7,256 bases of DNA from Planctomycetota bacterium. Its GTDB lineage: Bacteria > Planctomycetota > Planctomycetia > Pirellulales > S012-138. Positions 1 through 4,368 of the stretch are shown here, piece after piece. The stretch covers positions 1 through 7,256 of the forward strand of contig JALSGI010000003.1 in NCBI GenBank assembly GCA_026982835.1, written 5' to 3'. Numbering within the stretch: the stretch's first letter is position 1; each line of letters opens with the position of its first letter. The notes beneath the pieces were generated by a model that was not told the DNA's origin, did not search any database, and saw nothing but the letters and a program-made list of their open reading frames with translations. The translations under genes and the position numbers were made by a program.

Positions 1-398
1 CGATCACGGCCGTGTGCCACTGCGCCCCACCACAGAACCGCCCCACGGCCCAGGAAATGGCCAACTGCCGCCCGTGGCTGGAACAGACGCTGGCCCTGGT
101 CCCCTTCCGCGTGGTGCTGACCCTGGGGCAAGTGGCCTGGGACGCCGTGGTCCGGCACGCCCGAATGCACCAGTGGCTGGCCGGCCCTCGCCCCCGCTTC
201 TCCCACGGAGCCTGCGTGCCGCTGAGCCGCGGCCGCTGGCTGCTGGGCTCCTACCACCCCAGCCAGCAGAACACCTTCACCGGCCGCCTGACCGAAACGA
301 TGTTCGACCAGGTGTTCGCCACGGCCCGGGAACTGCTCGCCAAAGCAGAGCTTCCGCCCCCTTCCGGCGGCTCTTCCCGTGCCGCTACCCGGCGCTGA
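1..398 (+). CDS. Type 5 uracil-DNA glycosylase (UdgB family), 5'-truncated
   Basis: This is the C-terminal part of a DNA repair glycosylase that removes uracil, and in this family other deaminated bases, to start base-excision repair in the cytoplasm. The gene runs in from before the window: the frame is already open at base 3, and about 131 residues are visible up to the TGA stop. Counting from the Met codon at base 12, a CAPP motif followed by NRPT and then NCRP places Cys4 and Cys19 where type 4/5 enzymes keep iron-sulfur ligands. A VVLTLGQVAWDA strand-helix segment lies at about residues 34-45. The active-site loop SYHPSQQNTFTGRLTE (residues 80-95) is the signature that separates type 5 from type 4 enzymes. 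The Met at base 12 is internal and not the true start. The Pro/Ser/Arg-rich tail after residue 112 is not conserved. The gene converges with, and overlaps by 14 bases, the small membrane protein gene on the other strand. The family call is firm; exact base specificity cannot be read from a fragment. Confidence 0.9.
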   Translation, partial: ITAVCHCAPPQNRPTAQEMANCRPWLEQTLALVPFRVVLTLGQVAWDAVVRHARMHQWLAGPRPRFSHGACVPLSRGRWLLGSYHPSQQNTFTGRLTETMFDQVFATARELLAKAELPPPSGGSSRAATRR

Positions 399-567
399 TC
401 CACACACACAGCACCATGCCGCTGAGGCCGAAGATCACCACCGCGAACAAAATCCCGGCAATGGTGCCCATCGCCTGGCGATCCTCTTCCAGCAGGCTTT
501 GCTGCTCCTGGGGATCGAACACCTGGTGGAACAAGTCCTTCTCCGCAGTCGAAGGTGCGTGGCTCAT
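385..567 (-). CDS. Small single-span membrane protein, 60 residues, function unknown
   Basis: I do not recognise the family. The first half (residues 1-32) is polar and acidic, with a DPQEQQSLLEEDRQ helix-like stretch. The second half (about residues 33-57) is one hydrophobic segment, GTIAGILFAVVIFGLSGMVL, followed by CVWISAG, so the protein is most likely a single-pass inner-membrane protein with its N-terminus in the cytoplasm. The frame stays open for 37 codons further upstream. The ATG at 565-567 is preferred because AGGAGG (bases 578-583 on the opposite strand) sits 10 bases before it, and because the extra N-terminal sequence is Gly/Arg/Pro-rich and looks untranslated. The stop TAG lies inside the 3' end of the convergent uracil-DNA glycosylase gene. 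The strong ribosome site and sensible topology support a real gene. A partner or role cannot be inferred from the neighbours. Confidence 0.68.
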   Translation of the reverse strand: MSHAPSTAEKDLFHQVFDPQEQQSLLEEDRQAMGTIAGILFAVVIFGLSGMVLCVWISAG

Positions 568-577
568 CGCGGGGCAA

Positions 578-583
578 CCTCCT
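578..583 (-). promoter_or_regulatory. Strong Shine-Dalgarno site for the 60-residue membrane protein
   Basis: Read on the minus strand this is AGGAGG, a full match to the anti-Shine-Dalgarno core. It lies 10 bases before the ATG at 565-567. It decides the start of the small gene against the longer frame that opens further upstream. Confidence 0.65.
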
Positions 584-860
584 CTTACGATGGACGGGTC
601 GCTCAGGTACCCCCTAGCAAATCCTGCACCAACGAACCCTCGTCTTTGCTGTGGCGGCCAGGGGCGGCCGGGAACCACGCTCGTCCGGGCTGAAGATTTC
701 CACGCAAAACATCTTTCTGCCGGACTTTCTCTCCCAGGGAAAAAGCCAGGCAGCCGCTCGTGTCAACCACGCGCGCTTGGGCACCACTGGCACACCATCG
801 GCGTGCCGGCACAGGGCGATGGAGCACACGCCCATCCCGAGCCTGCAATCCTAACCTATC

Positions 861-873
861 ACCGTGGCACGGT
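861..873. promoter_or_regulatory. Operator-like palindrome ACCGTG-G-CACGGT
   Basis: A perfect 6-base inverted repeat with a one-base centre lies 34 bases before the sigma-54-type promoter match. If that promoter is real, the palindrome is centred near -66 from its expected start point. This size and symmetry suits a dimeric DNA-binding regulator, but a repeat this short can arise by chance in GC-rich DNA. It also contains one of the three TGGCAC hexamers of the region. Confidence 0.3.
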
Positions 874-906
874 TTCGGACAATTCTGGATGTTTTTATCC
901 TTTTTG

Positions 907-921
907 TGGCACCTCTTTTGC
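907..921 (+). promoter_or_regulatory. Candidate sigma-54 (RpoN) promoter for the hemerythrin-like gene
   Basis: TGGCAC (907-912), five bases, then TTGC (918-921) match the -24/-12 core of sigma-54 promoters at every core base. The GG and GC dinucleotides are separated by exactly 10 bases, the spacing this sigma factor requires. The base after TTGC is G, where A or T is usual, and the base after TGGCAC is C, where G is usual. Transcription would start near base 933, giving a leader of about 110 bases before the ATG at 1042. It lies in the intergenic stretch and in the right orientation. Sigma-54 promoters need an enhancer-binding activator; none is encoded in this window. Confidence 0.5.
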
Positions 922-981
922 GGAACCTCGGGGGCGGGAAGGTCCGTGAAGCCAACCGCGGCCGGAGCGTCTGGGCCGTGG

Positions 982-1006
982 CCGGGGGGGTTGTTTCCCC
1001 CGCCGG
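982..1006. other. GC-rich hairpin in the leader of the hemerythrin-like gene
   Basis: CCGGGGGGG (982-990) can pair with CCCCC-G-CCGG (997-1006) through nine G-C pairs with one bulged base (G1002), closing a six-base loop TTGTTT. It ends 35 bases before the start codon and 20 bases before the Shine-Dalgarno. There is no U-run after it on either strand, so it is not a classical intrinsic terminator. It could slow or protect the leader RNA, or be a by-product of G- and C-runs. Confidence 0.35.
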
Positions 1007-1041
1007 GCTTCACGTCCGCCAGCGGAAGAGGAGTCATCGGG

Positions 1042-1485
1042 ATGAGTTCGCCGGAACCCTCGGCCCGCCGCTTCGCCCAGCAAACCTCCCAAGAGCACGT
1101 GGCCCTGGATCACAAGCTGGAACAGTTGCACCGCACCACCGAACAACTCCAGCAGCTTTGGCTCACCTGGCAGGAACAACTGCGGCAGCTGCTCAAGTTC
1201 CTCCAAGGCCACTTCGCCGCCGAGGAACGGGGCGGGTACTTCTGCCACGTGGTGCAGCACGCCCCCTGGCTGAAAGAGCAGGTGGATCGGCTCCACGCCC
1301 AGCACGAGCAGTTGCATCACCAGCTGGACCAGCTGGCGGCTCGGGCCGAACACGCCCAGGTGGAGTTGCTGGCCCCGATGGTCGAACAACTCGCCCAATG
1401 GATCCACCAGCTCCAGCAGCACGAACAGCAAGAGAACCGCTTGCTGCAGGAGGCGTTCACCCAGGACATGGCCGAGGGGGACTGA
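1042..1485 (+). CDS. Hemerythrin-like (HHE-type) four-helix metal-binding protein
   Basis: This is a soluble protein of 147 residues that looks like a bacterial hemerythrin domain, a four-helix bundle that holds a di-iron centre and binds O2, NO or reactive oxygen species. Candidate ligands fall at the expected places: His19 in helix A, His57 and Glu61 (HFAAEERGGYF, residues 57-67) in helix B, His85/His88 in helix C (RLHAQHEQL), and His127 with Glu131 (HEQQEN) near the end of helix D. The composition is unusual, with about 27 Gln and 13 His. No signal peptide or membrane span is visible. The ATG at 1042 is chosen because AGAGGAG (1027-1033) lies 8 bases before it. The frame is open further upstream but without a ribosome site or conserved sequence. 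It follows the candidate sigma-54 promoter, and proB begins 89 bases downstream. The fold is a good guess from the ligand pattern; the ligand and role are not known. Confidence 0.75.
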   Translation: MSSPEPSARRFAQQTSQEHVALDHKLEQLHRTTEQLQQLWLTWQEQLRQLLKFLQGHFAAEERGGYFCHVVQHAPWLKEQVDRLHAQHEQLHHQLDQLAARAEHAQVELLAPMVEQLAQWIHQLQQHEQQENRLLQEAFTQDMAEGD

Positions 1486-1509
1486 CTGCTGCCCTTGTTT
1501 GCTTGCACT

Positions 1510-1570
1510 GCCCGGCATAGCTTGGAAAAAAGAGCGTTTCCCTGCCGTTTTGCTTTTCCAACTGCCGGGC
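1510..1570 (+). promoter_or_regulatory. Nested inverted repeat abutting the proB start codon
   Basis: Two perfect 8-base inverted repeats are nested. The outer pair is GCCCGGCA (1510-1517) with TGCCGGGC (1563-1570). The inner pair is TTGGAAAA (1522-1529) with TTTTCCAA (1554-1561). They are separated by only four bases on the left and one on the right, leaving a 24-base loop. As RNA this folds into a long hairpin whose 3' arm covers the whole ribosome-binding region of proB and ends 4 bases before its ATG. No Shine-Dalgarno is visible there. It could control translation of proB, or end the hemerythrin-like transcript, although no U-run follows. Confidence 0.45.
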
Positions 1571-1574
1571 GTCG

Positions 1575-2735
1575 ATGATTGATCTGTTGCGACAAGAAGT
1601 GGCACTGGCCTCCACCTGGGTGGTGAAGCTCGGTACGCGGGTGCTGACCGACTCCCAGGGACGGCTGGACCGCCACCGCATCGACCAGTTGGCCCGCCAG
1701 GTCCACCGGCTCCACCAGCACGGGCGACGGGTGGTGCTTGTGAGCTCCGGAGCGGTGGCCGCAGGGATGGCCCGGCTGGGACTGCAACATCGCCCGCTGG
1801 ACATCCCCCAACTGCAAGCCATCGCCGCCGTGGGGCAGGCGCACCTGGTGGAAGCCTACGAGGAGGCGTTCGGCCGTTTCGGCATCCACGTGGCCCAGGT
1901 GCTGCTCACCGCCGAGGACGTGCAACACCGCACCCGGTACCTGAACGTGCGCAACACGCTGCTGGCGCTGTTGCGGCACGGGGTGGTGCCGGTGGTCAAC
2001 GAGAACGACACGGTCTCCGTGGAGGAGTTGCAAACCACCTTCGGCGACAACGACCGCCTGGCCGCCCTGGTGACCACGCTGCTGCAAGGGCCGCTGCTGG
2101 TGCTGCTGTCGGACGTGGAGGGGCTGTACGACGGACCGCCCGAAGAGCCCGGCTCCAAGGTGATCCCCACCGTGACTTGCCTGGACGAGTCGATCTTCGC
2201 TCTGGCCCAGGATCGCAAGGGGAGCTTGAGCAAAGGGGGCATGGCCTCGAAGCTGGCCGCGGCCCACCTGGCCGGTTCGGTGGGCGAGAACTGCATCATC
2301 GCCAGCGGCCGCGATCCGCAAGTGCTGCTGAAGATTCTTCGCGGCGAGCCGGTGGGTACGCTCATCCTGCCGCAAGCCAACCAGGTGCCGGCCTGGAAGC
2401 GCTGGATCGGCTTCACGGCCCGGCCCCGTGGAAAACTGCTGCTGGACCCGGGGGCCGTCGCTGCCGTGGTGCGGCAGGGTTGCTCGCTGCTGGCTGCCGG
2501 AGTGACCGAGGTGCAGGGCAACTTCGCCAAGGGGGATGTGGTCCGGCTGTGCAACGCCCAGGGGGAGGAGCTGGCCCGCGGGCTGGTCAACTACCCGGCC
2601 GACCAGTTGCGTCGCATCCGCGGGCTGAAAAGCCACCAGATTGCCGCCGCACTGGGGCACTGCCCCTACGAGGAAGTCATCCACCGCGACAATCTGGTGC
2701 TCACTACCTCGGCCGCTTCTGCCGCCCGCAAGTAG
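1575..2735 (+). CDS. proB: Glutamate 5-kinase with C-terminal PUA domain
   Basis: This cytoplasmic enzyme phosphorylates L-glutamate with ATP to give glutamate 5-phosphate, the first and normally proline-inhibited step of proline synthesis. The 386-residue length fits the two-domain form. The amino-acid-kinase domain (about residues 12-260) shows WVVKLGTRVLTD (15-26), the SSGAVAAG loop (57-64), VNENDTVS (141-148), FGDNDRLAALVT (156-167), LSDVEGLYDG (178-187) and GGMASKLAAA (221-230). These are the glutamate- and nucleotide-binding motifs of ProB. A linker with WKRWIGF (274-280) leads into a PUA domain (about 286-350) that runs from GKLLLDPGAV to the RRIRG segment. The ATG at 1575 is the only good start before the first kinase strand. 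It has no visible Shine-Dalgarno and directly follows the nested inverted repeat. The next pathway enzyme (proA) is not in the window. All key motifs appear intact. Confidence 0.96.
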   Translation: MIDLLRQEVALASTWVVKLGTRVLTDSQGRLDRHRIDQLARQVHRLHQHGRRVVLVSSGAVAAGMARLGLQHRPLDIPQLQAIAAVGQAHLVEAYEEAFGRFGIHVAQVLLTAEDVQHRTRYLNVRNTLLALLRHGVVPVVNENDTVSVEELQTTFGDNDRLAALVTTLLQGPLLVLLSDVEGLYDGPPEEPGSKVIPTVTCLDESIFALAQDRKGSLSKGGMASKLAAAHLAGSVGENCIIASGRDPQVLLKILRGEPVGTLILPQANQVPAWKRWIGFTARPRGKLLLDPGAVAAVVRQGCSLLAAGVTEVQGNFAKGDVVRLCNAQGEELARGLVNYPADQLRRIRGLKSHQIAAALGHCPYEEVIHRDNLVLTTSAASAARK

Positions 2736-2740
2736 GGGCG

Positions 2741-2769
2741 TTGTTGCTGCCGGTGGCCCTGGGTATCAT
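2741..2769 (+). promoter_or_regulatory. Possible sigma-70 promoter before tatC
   Basis: TTGTTG (2741-2746), a 17-base spacer and TATCAT (2764-2769) resemble a housekeeping promoter. The -10 box matches at five of six bases, the -35 box only at three of six. It lies in the 81-base gap between the proB stop and the tatC start, leaving a leader of about 40 bases. It would let tatC be expressed apart from proB. Planctomycete promoters are poorly defined, so this is tentative. Confidence 0.28.
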
Positions 2770-2816
2770 CGAACTCTCCCGGCACACCCTTGGCATTCCC
2801 CGAGCCAGGCCGCGCG

Positions 2817-4301
2817 ATGAGCACCCATACCCGCCCCCCCTACGACGAAGACCTGTTCCAGGACACCACGATGACCTTCGGCGAGCACCTGGCGGAGCTG
2901 CGCCAGTGCTTGCTGCGGGCGTTGTTGGGCCTGGTGCTGGTGTTCGTGGTGGTGCTGGCGGTGGATCTGCCCAGCCGGATCATCAGCTTCATCAACCGCC
3001 CCTTGCAGGGAGTGCTTACCGACTTCTACCTGCAACGGGCCCAGCAGTGGCTCGGGGACCAGTTGGCCGAGGTGCGGCGTTTGGGCTACCCGGTTCCGCC
3101 CCGGGAAACCATGCTCGACACCATCCAGCAGGACCGGCTGATCCCGGAGCTTTTCTTTCTGGATGTGGATCGCATGGGGCAGTACCTGGCCCAACTCTAT
3201 CCCGAACGCTTCTCCGCCGCGGCTGCCGCGCCTTTCCGTCAGCAGGACCTGCTGGACCCGGTGGCCCTGTGCCGCCTGCTATGGCAGGAGCAGCAAGAAG
3301 GCGCCCCGGCCGCAAAAAAACTGTGGCAGCGCCTTCCCAAGGAAGCACGCCGGGTGATCCAACAGGTGGGCTTGGGGAACAGCGGCACCCTTTCGGCCCA
3401 GCAACTGGAGGTGCTCGTCCAGGGTTTCTCCCAACTGGTGCAGGGCGATTCCCCGTTGCTACAGGAGGAGGATTATCAGCAATACCTGGGGATGCAGCTC
3501 CAGGTGGCCCTCACCCCGGCCCAACGCCTGGCCATGCAGCGTCGGGAGCGGTTTTTGCAATTGCAGCAACTGGTGGAAAACGGCCGGCGGCCGCCGCTGC
3601 CGGTGTGGAATCGCCTGGTGCTGGCCGCACTGTTTCCCGAGATGATCGCCTCCGGTCCCCGCAAACAGAACATGGTCCCCGTGGTGCTGTGGCGCTCGCT
3701 GGAAGAAGACCCGCGGGTGAGCATCAAGAGCCTGGGCCCGTACGAAACCTTCATGATCTGGCTCAAGGCGGCCATCGTGGCCTCGCTGGTCGTGGCCAGT
3801 CCCTGGGTGTTTTACCAGCTGTGGATTTTTGTGGCCGCGGGCCTTTACCCGCACGAGAAGCGATACGTTTACATCTTTTTGCCCATCAGCCTGGGGCTGT
3901 TCCTGGGCGGAGTGGTGATGTGCTTCGTGTACGTGCTGCCGATCGTGTTGGACTTTCTGTTTGTGTTCAATCGCTGGACCGGGGTGGACCCGGACATGCG
4001 CATCTCCGACTGGTTCGGATTCGCCTTGATGCTGCCGCTGATGTTCGGCGTGTCGTTCCAGTTGCCGCTGGTGATGTTGTTCCTGGAGCGGATCGGGGTG
4101 TTCACCGTGGAGGCCTACTTGTCGCAGTGGCGGATGGCCATCCTGGTCATTCTGGTGCTGAGCATGCTGCTGACGCCGATGGACCCGGGCAGCATGCTGC
4201 TGATGGCCATTCCGCTGATCGGCCTTTACTTTGGCGGAGTGGCCCTGTGCCGCTACATGCCTCGCAGCAGCAGCCCCTACGGGGAAGTACCGCCGGAGTA
4301 G
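2817..4301 (+). CDS. tatC: Sec-independent protein translocase subunit TatC with large periplasmic insertion
   Basis: TatC is the inner-membrane receptor of the twin-arginine pathway. It binds RR signal peptides and, with TatA/TatB, exports folded proteins. Conserved features are the cytoplasmic N-terminal FGEHLAELR (residues 21-29, Glu27 matching E. coli Glu15), TM1 (about 31-50), NRPL (60-63), the PWVFYQLWIF segment of TM2 (329-338), LYPHEKRY (343-350, Glu347 matching E. coli Glu103), GVSFQLPL (411-418) and LLTPMDPGSM (451-460, Asp456 matching E. coli Asp211). The protein is 494 residues against about 250 in most bacteria. Nearly all the excess lies between TM1 and TM2, where about 240 residues (66-303) of charged, Gln-rich, helix-like sequence replace a short periplasmic loop. 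The ATG at 2817 is chosen over a TTG at 2790 in the same frame; Met19 (base 2871) is also possible. No strong Shine-Dalgarno is present. TatA/TatB genes are not in the window. Confidence 0.95.
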   Translation: MSTHTRPPYDEDLFQDTTMTFGEHLAELRQCLLRALLGLVLVFVVVLAVDLPSRIISFINRPLQGVLTDFYLQRAQQWLGDQLAEVRRLGYPVPPRETMLDTIQQDRLIPELFFLDVDRMGQYLAQLYPERFSAAAAAPFRQQDLLDPVALCRLLWQEQQEGAPAAKKLWQRLPKEARRVIQQVGLGNSGTLSAQQLEVLVQGFSQLVQGDSPLLQEEDYQQYLGMQLQVALTPAQRLAMQRRERFLQLQQLVENGRRPPLPVWNRLVLAALFPEMIASGPRKQNMVPVVLWRSLEEDPRVSIKSLGPYETFMIWLKAAIVASLVVASPWVFYQLWIFVAAGLYPHEKRYVYIFLPISLGLFLGGVVMCFVYVLPIVLDFLFVFNRWTGVDPDMRISDWFGFALMLPLMFGVSFQLPLVMLFLERIGVFTVEAYLSQWRMAILVILVLSMLLTPMDPGSMLLMAIPLIGLYFGGVALCRYMPRSSSPYGEVPPE

Positions 4302-4305
4302 TCCG

Positions 4306-4319
4306 CCTGCGGCCGCAGG
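4306..4319. terminator. Perfect 14-base palindrome after tatC
   Basis: CCTGCGGCCGCAGG is fully self-complementary and begins 5 bases after the tatC stop. As RNA it gives a five-pair stem with a four-base loop on either strand. It lies in the short gap between two converging genes, where a shared terminator is expected. There is no U-run, so Rho-independent termination is uncertain. Confidence 0.3.
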
Positions 4320-4341
4320 GGGTGGGGCGTGGCGGGCTCGG

Positions 4342-4362
4342 GCAGCCTCGGGGATCGGCTGC
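4342..4362. terminator. Second hairpin between the converging genes
   Basis: GCAGCC (4342-4347) and GGCTGC (4357-4362) form a six-pair stem with a nine-base loop. It ends 7 bases before the stop codon of the minus-strand DUF1553 protein gene, so on that strand it follows the stop directly. Together with the palindrome at 4306-4319 it may end transcription from both sides. It lacks a U-run. Confidence 0.28.
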
Positions 4363-4368
4363 GGCGAT

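Larger units (their letters stand above)
568..1041. other. Gene-free 474-base intergenic region with divergent start sites
   Basis: This stretch separates the small minus-strand membrane protein gene from the plus-strand hemerythrin-like gene, so it should hold the promoters of both. Open frames cross it on both strands (for example 614-835 on -), but none has a ribosome site or recognisable protein sequence. What can be seen is the Shine-Dalgarno of the small gene at its left end, three TGGCAC hexamers (788, 865, 907), a 13-base palindrome (861-873), an exact sigma-54-type promoter match (907-921), a GC-rich hairpin (982-1006) and the Shine-Dalgarno of the hemerythrin-like gene (1027-1033). 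Nothing identifiable was seen between about 600 and 780. No good sigma-70 promoter was found for the minus-strand gene. Confidence 0.6.

Noticed and set aside
695..730. Small inverted repeat AAGAT/ATCTT around 695-712
   Set aside because: Only five pairs with a long loop in AT-richer DNA; expected by chance.
614..835. Minus-strand 73-codon frame in the intergenic stretch
   Set aside because: No Shine-Dalgarno, many Cys, Trp and Arg, no recognisable pattern. It could be a decayed gene, but nothing supports that.
865..880. TGGCACG at 865 as a sigma-54 promoter
   Set aside because: The -24 half is perfect, but the -12 half reads CGGA instead of TTGC, so the essential GC is absent.
873..901. 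Sigma-70-like promoter TTTCGG-N17-TATCCT before the hemerythrin-like gene
   Set aside because: Both boxes are weak and the nearby exact sigma-54 match explains the region better.
1317..2684. Long antisense open frame (455 codons) opposite proB
   Set aside because: Its sequence is a His/Gln/Gly-rich mirror of the proB and hemerythrin-like codons with no family signature. High GC at third positions explains the lack of stops.
3364..3431. EF-hand-like pattern in the TatC insert (GLGNSGTLSAQQLEVL)
   Set aside because: The loop lacks the acidic calcium ligands at the first, third and last positions; the likeness is only in the helix-loop-helix outline.
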